Positions 45,637-53,759 are shown, counted from the stretch's first letter. The stretch is 56,741 bases of DNA from CADEEN01 sp035716845 (GCA_035716845.1 DASTJE010000144.1:1-56741); one strand, 5' to 3'. Notes: generated by a model from the letters alone, not told the origin. Numbers and translations: made by a program.

Positions 45637-46140
45637 TCAGCCGACGAGCGTCACCCTTTGGATGACCACGTCCTCCAGCGGCACGTCGTCGTGCATGCCG
45701 CGGCGTCCGGTGCGCGTGCCCTCGATGGCGTCGACCACCTCGGTGCCCGCAACGACCTTGCCGAACACGGCATAGCCCCAGCCTTGCGGCGACTCGCTCT
45801 TGAAGTCGAGGAAGCCGTTGTCCTTGGTGTTGATGAAGAACTGCGCGGTCGCGGAGTGCGGTGCGCTGGTGCGCGCCATCGCGATCGTGTACTTGGCGTT
45901 CTTCAGTCCGTTGCTGGCCTCGTTCGTGATCGGCGCGTCGGTAGGCTTCTGCTGCATGCCCGGAGCGAAACCGCCGCCCTGGATCATGAAGTCGCGGATG
46001 ACGCGGTGGAACACCGTGTTGTCGTAGTGGCCCTTGGCCGCATAGCCGAGGAAATTGGCCACCGTCGCGGGCGCCTTGGCGTCGTCGAGCTCCAGCCGGA
46101 TCGTGCCGGCGCTCGTGACCATCTCTACCGTCTTCGTCAT
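45637..46140 (-). CDS. ppiB: Peptidyl-prolyl cis-trans isomerase B (cytoplasmic cyclophilin)
   Basis: A 167-aa cyclophilin without a signal peptide, so cytoplasmic. The active-site Arg and Phe are in NTVFHRVIRDFMIQGGGF, and AMARTSAPHSATAQFFIN and GYAVFGKVVAGTEVVDAIEG complete the fold. It starts one nucleotide after the stop of a periplasmic paralogue on the same strand, with which it shares most motifs; the two probably arose by tandem duplication with gain or loss of a signal peptide. Confidence 0.95.
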   Translation of the reverse strand: MTKTVEMVTSAGTIRLELDDAKAPATVANFLGYAAKGHYDNTVFHRVIRDFMIQGGGFAPGMQQKPTDAPITNEASNGLKNAKYTIAMARTSAPHSATAQFFINTKDNGFLDFKSESPQGWGYAVFGKVVAGTEVVDAIEGTRTGRRGMHDDVPLEDVVIQRVTLVG

Positions 46141-46141
46141 G

Positions 46142-46702
46142 CTATTTCTCCAGGGTGGCCTTCTTGATCGTCACAGGCGACAAGGGCACGTTCTGGTGCA
46201 TGCCCCTGTCGCCGATCGGCACGGCCTTGATCTTGTCGACCACGTCCATGCCGGCCAGGACCTTGCCGAACACCGCATAGCCGTTGCCGTCGCGCGAGTT
46301 GGGTTGATCGAGGAACGGGTTGTCCTTGACGTTGATGAAGAACTGCGCGGTGGCGGAGTTCGGATCCATCGTGCGTGCCATCGCAATGGTGCCGCGCACG
46401 TTCGACAACCCGTTGCGGCTCTCCAGGGGGATCGGCGCGCGCGTGGGCTTCTCGCTCATGTCGGCCTTCATGCCACCGCCCTGGATCATGAAGTTCTCGA
46501 TCACGCGGTGGAAGACCGTGCCGTCGTAGTGGCCCGCCTTCACGTACTCGAGGAAGTTGTCGACGGTCTTCGGGGCCTTCTCGCGGTCGAGTTCGACGAC
46601 GATGTCGCCCATGCTCGTGGCGAGCTTGACCTTGTGCTGTGCCACGGCGGGGAAGGCCGCGAATGCGGCTGCGCAGACGATCGCGGCAAGGCGGGTTTTC
46701 AT
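46142..46702 (-). CDS. ppiA: Peptidyl-prolyl cis-trans isomerase A (periplasmic cyclophilin)
   Basis: A 186-aa cyclophilin with a Sec signal peptide (MKTRLAAIVCAAAFAAFPAV, cleavage after VAQ or AVA), so it folds proteins in the periplasm. The mature domain has GTVFHRVIENFMIQGGGMKA, AMARTMDPNSATAQFFINV and GYAVFGKVLAGMDVVDKIKA. AGGAG lies about 11 nt before ATG 46700-46702. A minus-strand TAGAAT (46752-46757) gives a leader of roughly 43 nt. It is the first gene of the ppiA-ppiB-lpxH-mtfA run and divergent from cysS. Confidence 0.95.
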   Translation of the reverse strand: MKTRLAAIVCAAAFAAFPAVAQHKVKLATSMGDIVVELDREKAPKTVDNFLEYVKAGHYDGTVFHRVIENFMIQGGGMKADMSEKPTRAPIPLESRNGLSNVRGTIAMARTMDPNSATAQFFINVKDNPFLDQPNSRDGNGYAVFGKVLAGMDVVDKIKAVPIGDRGMHQNVPLSPVTIKKATLEK

Positions 46703-46807
46703 GGGGCAAGGACTCCTGGGCGCGCCGATGGCGCCCGCTATACTGGACTCGATTCTAGCCAGCGGCCTCCTGCGACTCGCATCGAGGCCGCTGCTCATTG
46801 AGACCGC

Positions 46808-48196
46808 ATGACGCTTCGACTGCACAACACGCTGAGCCGGTCCCTGGAGGAGTTCCGCCCGCTGAGGGAGGGCAAGGTCGGCATGTACGTGTGCGGCATC
46901 ACGGTCTACGACCTGTGCCACATGGGCCATCTGCGCATGATGATGGCCTTCGACGTCGTCTACCGCTGGCTGCGCACGCTCGGGTATGACGTCACCTACG
47001 TGCGCAACATCACCGACATCGACGACAAGATCATCCAGCGTGCGCTGGAGCGCGGCATCACGATCCGTGCACTGACCGACGAGATGGTCGCCGCGATGCA
47101 CCGAGACCTGGCAGCGGTGGGCATCGCGCCGCCCACTCACGAGCCGCGCGCCACCGACTACGTGCCGCAGATGATCGGACTGATCTCGACGCTGCAAGGC
47201 AAGGGCCTGGCCTATCAGTCTCCGAACGGCGACGTCAACTTCGCCGTGCGCAAGCTGCCGCGCTACGGCAGGCTCTCGGGAAAGAGCCTGGACGAACTGC
47301 GTGCGGGCGAGCGCGTGGCGGTGCTCGACGGCAAGGACGATCCGCTCGACTTCGTGCTCTGGAAGGCCGCCAAGGCGAGCGAGCCCGAAGACGCGAAGTA
47401 CGCGAGCCCCTTCGGGCCCGGGCGCCCAGGCTGGCACATCGAGTGCTCGGCGATGAGCGCCGCATTGCTCGGCGAGCCCTTCGACATCCACGGCGGCGGC
47501 AGCGACCTCATGTTCCCGCACCACGAGAACGAGATCGCCCAGAGCGAGGGCGCGAGCGGTGCACGCTTCGTCAACTACTGGCTGCACAACGGCTTCCTCA
47601 ACGTCGACAACGTGAAGATGTCCAAGTCGCTGGGCAACTTCTTCACCATCCAGGACGTGTTGCGGCGCTTCGACGGCGAGACGTTGCGCTTCTTCATGCT
47701 GCGCACGCACTACCGCAGCCCCTTCAATTTCAGCGACGCCCATCTCGAGGACGCGCGCCAGGCCCTGCGTCGTCTCTACACCGCGCTCGACGTCCTGGGC
47801 ATCGAGGACCGTCCGGTCGACTGGTCGCAACCCGCCGCGGCAGCGTTCCGGGCGGCGATGAACGAGGATTTCAATACACCGATCGCGCTGGCCACTTTGT
47901 TCGAGTTGGCCAGTGAACTCAATCGCACCCGCGATCCGGCCGTTGGCGCGCTGTTGCGCGGCCTGGGTGCCACGCTGGGCGTGCTGCAGCAAGATCCACG
48001 GACATACCTACAAGGCCGCACGGCGACGGCAGGCGTGGACGCGTTTGTTCTCGATGTCGAAGCCCTGATCGCCGCGCGTACGCAGGCGAAGAAGGCGCGG
48101 AACTTCGCCGAAGCCGACCGCATCCGCAAGGAGCTCGCTGCGCAAGGCATCGAGCTCAAGGACACGCCGCAAGGCACCACCTGGGTCAGGGCCTGA
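46808..48196 (+). CDS. cysS: Cysteinyl-tRNA synthetase
   Basis: Class I synthetase that charges tRNA-Cys. It is 462 aa. The zinc/ATP region is GMYVCGITVYDLCHMGHLRM, which contains the HIGH-type motif; HHENEIAQSEG supplies further Zn ligands, and KMSKSLGN is the KMSKS loop. The C-terminal helical anticodon-binding domain ends KKARNFAEADRIRKELAAQG, a family signature. ATG 46808 has no clear ribosome site. The glycosylase gene starts 2 bp after its stop. Confidence 0.97.
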   Translation: MTLRLHNTLSRSLEEFRPLREGKVGMYVCGITVYDLCHMGHLRMMMAFDVVYRWLRTLGYDVTYVRNITDIDDKIIQRALERGITIRALTDEMVAAMHRDLAAVGIAPPTHEPRATDYVPQMIGLISTLQGKGLAYQSPNGDVNFAVRKLPRYGRLSGKSLDELRAGERVAVLDGKDDPLDFVLWKAAKASEPEDAKYASPFGPGRPGWHIECSAMSAALLGEPFDIHGGGSDLMFPHHENEIAQSEGASGARFVNYWLHNGFLNVDNVKMSKSLGNFFTIQDVLRRFDGETLRFFMLRTHYRSPFNFSDAHLEDARQALRRLYTALDVLGIEDRPVDWSQPAAAAFRAAMNEDFNTPIALATLFELASELNRTRDPAVGALLRGLGATLGVLQQDPRTYLQGRTATAGVDAFVLDVEALIAARTQAKKARNFAEADRIRKELAAQGIELKDTPQGTTWVRA

Positions 48197-48198
48197 GC

Positions 48199-48852
48199 GT
48201 GGTCAAGGCAACGCCGTCGGCAGTGACGCCTCCCTATTGGGACGAGGCTTGCAGGCATCTGGCGCGCCGCGACCGGGTGATGAAGAAGCTGATCCCGCAG
48301 TTCGGCGAGGCCCGGCTGCAAAGCCGCGGCGACGCCTTCACCACACTGGCGCGCTCGATCGTCGGGCAGCAGATCTCGGTCAAGGCTGCGCAGTCGGTCT
48401 GGGAGCGCTTCGCCGCGCTGCTGCCGTCGCCTTCGACGCGCCTGCCGCCTCAGGCGGTGCTGACGCTCGACGCGGAGGCCATGCGCGGCGCGGGCTTGTC
48501 GGTGCGCAAGGTGGAGTACCTGCTCGACCTCGCCCGCCACTTCGCCGAAAGCTCGGTGCACGTGCGCAAGTGGCAGCAGATGGACGACGAGGCCATCGTC
48601 GACGAGCTGGTGGCGATCCGCGGCATCGGACGCTGGACCGCGGAGATGTTTCTCATCTTCCACCTGATGCGACCCAACGTCCTGCCGGTCGACGATCTGG
48701 GGTTGCTCAAGGGCATCAGCGTCAACTATTTCAGCGGCGAACCGGTCACGCGCGCCGAGGCGCGCGAGCTCGGCGAGGCGTGGGCACCGTTCCGCTCGGT
48801 CGCGACGTGGTATATCTGGCGCAGCCTCGACCCACTGCCGGTGGAATACTGA
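48199..48852 (+). CDS. DNA-3-methyladenine glycosylase (AlkA-type, HhH-GPD)
   Basis: Base-excision repair glycosylase of 217 aa that removes alkylated purines. The helix-hairpin-helix is in VAIRGIGRWTAEMFLIF, with the catalytic Asp in VLPVDDLGLLKGI. FTTLARSIVGQQISVKAAQS is the conserved entry helix of the fold. No Cys cluster of MutY/Nth type is present. The protein lacks an Ada-like or long N-terminal domain, so it resembles short AlkA/MAG enzymes. The start is GTG 48199, immediately after cysS; accA follows after 81 bp. Confidence 0.9.
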   Translation: MVKATPSAVTPPYWDEACRHLARRDRVMKKLIPQFGEARLQSRGDAFTTLARSIVGQQISVKAAQSVWERFAALLPSPSTRLPPQAVLTLDAEAMRGAGLSVRKVEYLLDLARHFAESSVHVRKWQQMDDEAIVDELVAIRGIGRWTAEMFLIFHLMRPNVLPVDDLGLLKGISVNYFSGEPVTRAEARELGEAWAPFRSVATWYIWRSLDPLPVEY

Positions 48853-48877
48853 CATGCTGCCCGCAAGCTCGCGTCGT

Positions 48878-48912
48878 GCGCCGCCCCTCGCGGCGGCGTG
48901 CGTTCCCCTTTC
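48878..48912 (+). terminator. Weak terminator-like hairpin between glycosylase and accA
   Basis: CGCCGCC (48879-48885) and GGCGGCG (48892-48898) pair perfectly around a 6-nt loop, followed by TGCGTTCCCCTTT. The T-run is poor, so it may be attenuating or merely GC-rich sequence. Confidence 0.3.
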
Positions 48913-48933
48913 GACGGCCAGGCGAAACACGAG

Positions 48934-49905
48934 ATGAGCAAGAAACACTTCCTCGACTTCGAACAGCCGATTGCGGAACTGGATGCCAAGATCGAAGAGC
49001 TGCGCTACGTTCAGAACGAGTCCGCGGTCGACATCTCCGAGGAGATCGAGCGCCTCGATCAGAAGAGCCAGCAGCTCACCAAGGAGATCTACGCGCGCCT
49101 CAATCCGTGGCAGGTGACGCTGATCGCGCGCCATCCGCAGCGGCCGTACACGCTGGACTACGTCGGCGAGCTGTTCACCGACTTTCACGAATTGCACGGC
49201 GACCGCACCTTCGCCGATGACCTCTCGATCGTCGGCGGGCTGGCCCGCTTCAACGGCCAAGCCTGCATGGTGATCGGTCACCAGAAGGGACGCGACACCA
49301 AGGAGCGCGCGGCGCGCAACTTCGGCATGAGCCGTCCCGAGGGCTACCGCAAGGCGCTGCGCCTGATGAGGCTTGCCGAGAAGTTCAAGCTTCCCGTGTT
49401 CACGTTCGTCGACACCCCGGGGGCCTACCCCGGCATCGGGGCCGAGGAACGCGGGCAGAGCGAAGCCATCGGCCACAACATCTTCGAGATGGCACAGCTC
49501 GAAGTGCCCATCATCGTCACGATCATCGGCGAGGGCGGGTCCGGCGGGGCGCTCGCGCTGTCGGTGGGCGACCAGATCCTGATGCTCCAGTACTCGGTCT
49601 ACTCGGTGATTTCTCCCGAGGGCTGCGCGTCGATCCTCTGGAAGACGGCCGACCGTGCCGCGGAGGCAGCCGAGGCCCTCGGGATCACTGCGCACCGCCT
49701 CAAGGCGCTGGGCCTCATCGACAAGATCGTCAACGAGCCGGTGGGTGGTGCGCACCGCGACCCGAAGGGCATGTGCGCCGCGCTCAAGCGCGCGCTCGGC
49801 GACGCCCTCCGGCAGGTGGCCGACCTGAAGCCGAAGGAACTGCTGGACCGTCGTTACGAGCGCCTGCAGTCCTACGGGCGCTTCGCCGACACCACGGAGC
49901 GATGA
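48934..49905 (+). CDS. accA: Acetyl-CoA carboxylase carboxyltransferase subunit alpha
   Basis: With AccD it transfers the carboxyl group from biotin to acetyl-CoA, making malonyl-CoA for fatty-acid synthesis. It is 323 aa. The start MSKKHFLDFEQPIAELDAKI is the family's conserved opening, so ATG 48934 is chosen over an upstream in-frame Met. YVGELFTDFHELHGDRTFAD, VFTFVDTPGAYPGIGAEERG and IGEGGSGGALALSVGD are the crotonase-fold active-site stretches. accD is not nearby. The stop overlaps tilS by 4 nt. Confidence 0.97.
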   Translation: MSKKHFLDFEQPIAELDAKIEELRYVQNESAVDISEEIERLDQKSQQLTKEIYARLNPWQVTLIARHPQRPYTLDYVGELFTDFHELHGDRTFADDLSIVGGLARFNGQACMVIGHQKGRDTKERAARNFGMSRPEGYRKALRLMRLAEKFKLPVFTFVDTPGAYPGIGAEERGQSEAIGHNIFEMAQLEVPIIVTIIGEGGSGGALALSVGDQILMLQYSVYSVISPEGCASILWKTADRAAEAAEALGITAHRLKALGLIDKIVNEPVGGAHRDPKGMCAALKRALGDALRQVADLKPKELLDRRYERLQSYGRFADTTER

Positions 49906-51200
49906 AGCGCGTCGTCGCGGTGGCCGTGAGCGGCGGCCGCGACTCGATGGCGCTGCTGCATTGCGCGGCACGCATGGCCACGCCACTGGACGTGCGCGTG
50001 GTCGCGCTGCACGTTCATCACGGCCTGCAGCCGCAGGCCGGGCAGTGGGCGCACCACATCGAGCGCACCTGTGCGCGCTGGGCGAGCCGCGGGCTGCACC
50101 TGGGCTTTGCGATGCGTCGGCTCGAAGGGCGCCCCGCGCGTGGCGACAGCCTGGAGGCGTGGGCACGCGCGGGCCGCTACCGGGCGTTGGCCGACATGGC
50201 TCGCGACGAGGGGGCCAGCTTGATCCTGCTGGCCCATCACCGCGCAGACCAGGCCGAAACCTTTCTGCTTCAGGCACTGCGCGGGGCCGGCACGGCGGGG
50301 CTCGCCGCGATGCCGCGCCAGGCAATGCGCGAGGGTCTGACCTGGGCGCGTCCCTGGCTGAACCTGCCGCGCGAGGCGCTGCAGGCCTATGCGCGCCGGC
50401 ATCGCATCGCGTATGTCGACGATCCCAGCAACGCCGATGCGCGATACGCCCGCAGCCGGCTGCGGCACGACGTGATGCCCGGCCTGCTGGCGGCATTTCC
50501 GGAGGCCGAGTCGGCTTTCGCGGCGTCGGCGGCCGAGTCGGCCCGCGCGCAAGTGCTGCTCGACGAGGTGGGTGACGACGATCTGCGGCATATCGTCGAC
50601 GACGTCGCGATCGTGCTGCGCGATTGGGAGGCGTTGACCGCGGCGCGTCGCCGCAATGCGCTGCGGCGCTGGCTGCACCGGCAGGTCGGGCAACGCGCAG
50701 GCGCCGCATGGCTCGACCGCCTGATGGACGAGGTGGCGGCGTCGTCCGGTCCGGCCACGTGGGAAGTAGGGGGGTTGCGCATTCACCGCTATCGCGGCCG
50801 ACTGACGGTGGAAGAGGGCGGGGCCACACCGCACGCCCAGGTCCGGCCGTTGAGCCTGTCCGGCGCGCCTGAGATGCTGCCGCTGAGCGTCGTGCCCTCG
50901 GGTCTCGGGGAGGCGGGCATGCCTCGCGCCCTGCTCGAAGGGGCAACCTGGCGCTCGCGGCGCGGCGACGACCGCTTCCAGCGCGCACCGGGAACGCCAC
51001 CGCGCGGCCTGAAGAAACAGTTCCAACTGGCCGCGGTGCCGCCCTGGGCGCGGACGTTGCCGGTGCTGGTGGCAGCCGACGGCCGCCTGCTCTACGTGCC
51101 GGGCCTCGGAACCGACGCGCGCGCCATGTCCGAGCCGGGCCAGCCCCGCGTGTCGCTGCGCTGGGGCGGTGCTCCGGACGCGACGAATTCGGGGCAGTAG
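49902..51200 (+). CDS. tilS: tRNA(Ile)-lysidine synthetase TilS
   Basis: Adds lysine to C34 of the CAU anticodon of tRNA-Ile2, changing its identity from Met to Ile; it is essential. It is 432 aa, the E. coli length. The PP-loop AVSGGRDSMALL opens the N-terminal ATPase domain, with ILLAHHRADQAETFLLQALR and DPSNADARYARSRLRHDV downstream. The C-terminal domain ends with RRGDDRFQRAPGTPPRGLKK, typical of TilS C-termini. ATG 49902 overlaps the accA stop (ATGA). Its TAG stop forms the first half of a TAGAAT box before lysC. Confidence 0.95.
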   Translation: MKRVVAVAVSGGRDSMALLHCAARMATPLDVRVVALHVHHGLQPQAGQWAHHIERTCARWASRGLHLGFAMRRLEGRPARGDSLEAWARAGRYRALADMARDEGASLILLAHHRADQAETFLLQALRGAGTAGLAAMPRQAMREGLTWARPWLNLPREALQAYARRHRIAYVDDPSNADARYARSRLRHDVMPGLLAAFPEAESAFAASAAESARAQVLLDEVGDDDLRHIVDDVAIVLRDWEALTAARRRNALRRWLHRQVGQRAGAAWLDRLMDEVAASSGPATWEVGGLRIHRYRGRLTVEEGGATPHAQVRPLSLSGAPEMLPLSVVPSGLGEAGMPRALLEGATWRSRRGDDRFQRAPGTPPRGLKKQFQLAAVPPWARTLPVLVAADGRLLYVPGLGTDARAMSEPGQPRVSLRWGGAPDATNSGQ

Positions 51201-51203
51201 AAT
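51198..51203 (+). promoter_or_regulatory. TAGAAT -10 for lysC built on the tilS stop codon
   Basis: TAGAAT uses the tilS TAG stop (51198-51200) as its first three bases. Initiation near 51210 would give a lysC leader of about 46 nt that carries a perfect hairpin. No TTGACA-like -35 is evident. Confidence 0.45.
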
Positions 51204-51214
51204 CCCTAACTTTT

Positions 51215-51235
51215 GCGCGGACATGCAGTCCGCGC
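51215..51235 (+). repeat. Perfect hairpin in the lysC leader
   Basis: GCGCGGAC-ATGCA-GTCCGCGC is a perfect 8-bp stem with a 5-nt loop, ending 20 nt before the lysC ATG. No T-run follows, so it is not an intrinsic terminator. It could affect translation or mRNA stability. Confidence 0.5.
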
Positions 51236-51255
51236 GTGGCAACTGTTCCGACGCA

Positions 51256-52530
51256 ATGGCTCTGATCGTGCACAAGTACGGCGGCACCTCGATGGGGTCG
51301 ACCGAGCGCATCCGCAATGTCGCCAAGCGCGTGGCCAAGTGGTCCCGCGCCGGCCACCAGATGGTGGTCGTGCCTTCGGCAATGAGCGGCGAGACGAACC
51401 GCCTGCTGGGACTCGCCAAGGAATTGCAGCCCAGCAGCGTCAATGCTGCGGCACTGCGAGAACTCGACGCGATTGCCTCCACGGGCGAACAGGTGTCGGT
51501 GGGCCTGCTGGCGCTGGCTCTCCAGGCCGAGGGCGTGCAGGCAGTGAGCTACACGGGATGGCAGGTGCCCGTGCTCACCGATTCTGCCTACACCAAGGCG
51601 CGCATCACCAGCATCGACGACCAGCGGGTGCGGTCCGACCTCGCGGCCGGCAAGGTGGTCGTGATCACGGGATTCCAGGGCATCGACGGCGCCGGCAGCG
51701 TCACCACCCTCGGACGCGGCGGCAGCGACACCTCGGCGGTGGCCGTGGCCGCGGCGCTCAAGGCCGACGAGTGCCTGATCTACACCGACGTCGACGGCGT
51801 GTACACCACCGACCCGCGCGTGGTGCCTGAGGCGCGCCGCATGGCCACCATCAGCTTCGAGGAAATGCTCGAGATGGCGAGCCTAGGCTCGAAGGTGCTG
51901 CAGATCCGGTCGGTCGAGTTCGCCGGCAAGTACCGCGTGCCGCTGCGTGTGCTGTCGAGCTTCACGGACTGGGACATCCCCATCGACGAGGAGGCCAAGT
52001 CGGGCACCCTGATCACCTTTGAGGAAGACGAAAAGATGGAACAAGCCGTTGTCTCGGGCATCGCCTTCAACCGCGACGAAGCCAAGATCACCATCATGGG
52101 TGTGCCCGACAAGCCGGGCGTGGCGTTCCGGATCCTCGGCCCGGTGGCCGAGGCCAACATCGACGTGGACGTCATCATCCAGAACGTGTCCAACGACGGC
52201 AAGACCGACTTTTCGTTCACGGTCAATCGCAACGAATACCCGCGCACGATGGACCTGCTCAAGACCCAGGTCGTGCCCGCGACGGGTGCCACGCAGGTCA
52301 CCGGCGACACGCGCATCTGCAAGGTGTCGATCGTGGGCATCGGCATGAAGAGCCATGTCGGCGTGGCGGCCAAGATGTTCCGCACGCTGAGCGAGGAGGG
52401 CATCAACATCCAGATGATCTCGACCAGCGAGATCAAGACCAGCGTGGTGATCGACGAGAAGTACATGGAACTCGCCGTGCGTGCCCTGCACCGCGCGTTC
52501 GAACTCGACGGAGAGCCCGCCGTCGCGTGA
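51256..52530 (+). CDS. lysC: Aspartate kinase
   Basis: First enzyme of the aspartate family (Lys, Thr, Met, diaminopimelate): phosphorylates aspartate. It is 424 aa. The kinase domain begins VHKYGGTSMGSTERI, with GFQGIDGAGSVTTLGRGGSD and ECLIYTDVDGVYTTDPRV. Two ACT domains follow (IMGVPDKPGVAFRILGPVAE and VSIVGIGMKSHVGVAAKMF), so lysine and/or threonine feedback is expected. An internal Met just before the ACT region (EDEKMEQAVV) could give a separate regulatory subunit, as in some alpha2beta2 kinases; this is inference. tRNA-Ser follows in 26 bp. Confidence 0.95.
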   Translation: MALIVHKYGGTSMGSTERIRNVAKRVAKWSRAGHQMVVVPSAMSGETNRLLGLAKELQPSSVNAAALRELDAIASTGEQVSVGLLALALQAEGVQAVSYTGWQVPVLTDSAYTKARITSIDDQRVRSDLAAGKVVVITGFQGIDGAGSVTTLGRGGSDTSAVAVAAALKADECLIYTDVDGVYTTDPRVVPEARRMATISFEEMLEMASLGSKVLQIRSVEFAGKYRVPLRVLSSFTDWDIPIDEEAKSGTLITFEEDEKMEQAVVSGIAFNRDEAKITIMGVPDKPGVAFRILGPVAEANIDVDVIIQNVSNDGKTDFSFTVNRNEYPRTMDLLKTQVVPATGATQVTGDTRICKVSIVGIGMKSHVGVAAKMFRTLSEEGINIQMISTSEIKTSVVIDEKYMELAVRALHRAFELDGEPAVA

Positions 52531-52556
52531 TCACGCGGCTACAATCCGCCGACTTC

Positions 52557-52649
52557 GGAGACGTGACCGAGAGGCCGAAGGTGCTCCCCTGCTAAGGGAG
52601 TATGCGGGCAAAACCTGCATCGAGGGTTCGAATCCCTCCGTCTCCGCCA
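52557..52649 (+). tRNA. tRNA-Ser (anticodon GCU)
   Basis: A 93-nt class II tRNA with a long variable arm. Acceptor GGAGACG pairs with CGTCTCC, anticodon stem CTCCC/GGGAG encloses CTGCTAA with anticodon GCT, the T-loop is TTCGAAT, and CCA is encoded. TACAAT at 52540-52545 is a plausible -10. It lies just after lysC and before a terminator. Confidence 0.97.
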
Positions 52650-52658
52650 GTGCCCCTG

Positions 52659-52687
52659 CGCCTCCTCCGGGAGGCGATTTCATTTAT
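52659..52687 (+). terminator. Rho-independent terminator after tRNA-Ser
   Basis: CGCCTCC-TCCG-GGAGGCG (52659-52676) is a perfect 7-bp stem with a tetraloop, followed by ATTTCATTTATT. It ends the tRNA-Ser (and probably lysC) transcript. Confidence 0.8.
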
Positions 52688-52760
52688 TGGCCAGGCCAGC
52701 AGGCCTGATGTATGGCGCCCTGGATACCACGCCATAAGTTTACATAATATACATTGTCAG

Positions 52761-52976
52761 CTATTCACCATCAGGCTCCACGGCCGAGTCGTCCACCATC
52801 GCGTCGTACCGTGCCAGCTCATCCGCCTCCCGACGCGACGCGGCAGGACGATCCAGCGGTCGGCAGACGCGGCTGTGCAGCCCCTTGAGCCGCTCGGACT
52901 GTTCGATGGCATTCAGCAGCGATTCCGGATCGGTGAGCATGCCAAAGGGATTGGCGGCGTGGATCGAAGCGTGCAT
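52761..52976 (-). CDS. Small conserved-type hypothetical protein (71 aa)
   Basis: I do not recognise a named family. The protein is soluble and charged with no membrane segment or signal peptide; it begins MHASIHAANPFGMLTDPESL and carries a SRVCRPLDRPA segment in the middle. From memory, short proteins of this style occur in Burkholderiales genomes, but no function is known to me. A good TAGGAG ribosome site lies 7 nt before ATG 52974-52976, and the codon use matches neighbours, so it is likely real. Two imperfect direct repeats lie upstream (53071-53108), and an AT-rich patch lies at its 3' end. It is a single-gene unit between tRNA-Ser and the ankyrin gene. Confidence 0.7.
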   Translation of the reverse strand: MHASIHAANPFGMLTDPESLLNAIEQSERLKGLHSRVCRPLDRPAASRREADELARYDAMVDDSAVEPDGE

Positions 52977-53070
52977 CGTGGACTCCTAGGTGCGCGCCCC
53001 ATTCGGCGCGTGGTGGCCAATGTAGAGACCTCGGGGGCGCCACGACAGTCTGCGCACCGCCAAGCCGCAT

Positions 53071-53108
53071 GTCAGCCCCCGGACGACGCGTCTGTCAGCC
53101 GGATGACG
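53071..53108. repeat. Imperfect direct repeats upstream of the 71-aa gene
   Basis: GTCAGCC-CCC-GGACGACG (53071-53088) and GTCAGCC-GGATGACG (53094-53108) share two blocks, with starts 23 bp apart (about two helical turns). On the minus strand each contains CTGAC, and the nearer copy gives a CTGACA -35-like hexamer. They may be a regulator site or coincidence. Confidence 0.35.
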
Positions 53109-53123
53109 TGAGGATTTCTCGCT

Positions 53124-53759
53124 TCAGCGAATCCTGGCCGCCAGACGCGCCAGCAGAAAGTCGCGTCCCGACTGGCGCGCGAAATCCTCCGCGGTGAACT
53201 CTCGGTCGTTGCGCCGCCGCGCATCCGCACCACGCGCGAGAAGGATGTCGACGCTGCCTTCCACGCCGTATCCCGCCGCCATCATCAGCGGCGTCGTCCG
53301 ATTGGGGCTCTCGGCCTCGATAGGCGCACCACGATCGAGCAATAGCGCCACGACGCGCGGCTCCGGGCCTGCGGCGGCGTAATGGATTGCCGACCAACCG
53401 GGCTGATGCACACGCGCGCCGCGGTCCAGCAGGCGGCGCACCCACTCGATGCGCCCCTTCAGCGCCGCCATCATCAGGGGCGTTTCCAGCGCCGCGTTGG
53501 CGGCATCCACATCGAGTGACGCCTGCGCCCAGAGCACCTCGGCGACGGCCAGCTGCCCGTCACGCAGCGCCAGGTGCAACGGCGCCTGGCCCTGCGGATT
53601 GCGCGAATTGGGATCGAAGCCGCGCTGCAACCATTGGGTCACGCCGCGCGAGTCGTCGCGCTCGACGGCGCTGAAGAACTCATCGTAGGACCCGGCTCGC
53701 GAAGCAGTAAATCCAACGATGATAATTAGATATAAAAGATTTCTAATGTTTTGCTTCAT
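53124..53759 (-). CDS. Ankyrin-repeat protein with N-terminal signal/anchor
   Basis: A 211-aa protein with about five ankyrin repeats, e.g. NPQGQAPLHLALRDGQLAVA, ETPLMMAALKGRIEWVRRLL and NRTTPLMMAAGYGVEGSVDI, after a hydrophobic N-terminal segment (NIRNLLYLIIIVGFTASRAG) that is a signal peptide or anchor. The repeats mediate protein contacts; the partner is unknown, though similar proteins occur in many betaproteobacteria. ATG 53757-53759 overlaps the tatD stop (ATGA). The first 60 bases are conspicuously AT-rich compared with the rest. It is the last gene of the mltG-tmk-holB-pilZ-tatD cluster. Confidence 0.85.
   Translation of the reverse strand: MKQNIRNLLYLIIIVGFTASRAGSYDEFFSAVERDDSRGVTQWLQRGFDPNSRNPQGQAPLHLALRDGQLAVAEVLWAQASLDVDAANAALETPLMMAALKGRIEWVRRLLDRGARVHQPGWSAIHYAAAGPEPRVVALLLDRGAPIEAESPNRTTPLMMAAGYGVEGSVDILLARGADARRRNDREFTAEDFARQSGRDFLLARLAARIR

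Noticed and set aside
51211..51255. A lysine riboswitch before lysC
   Set aside because: The leader is only about 46 nt, far too short for the L-box aptamer; only a simple hairpin is present.
52557..52760. tRNA-Ser as an attachment site, given the nearby unknown gene and AT-rich patch
   Set aside because: I found no integrase and no duplicated 3' end of the tRNA within the window; the following cluster is a conserved chromosomal set.
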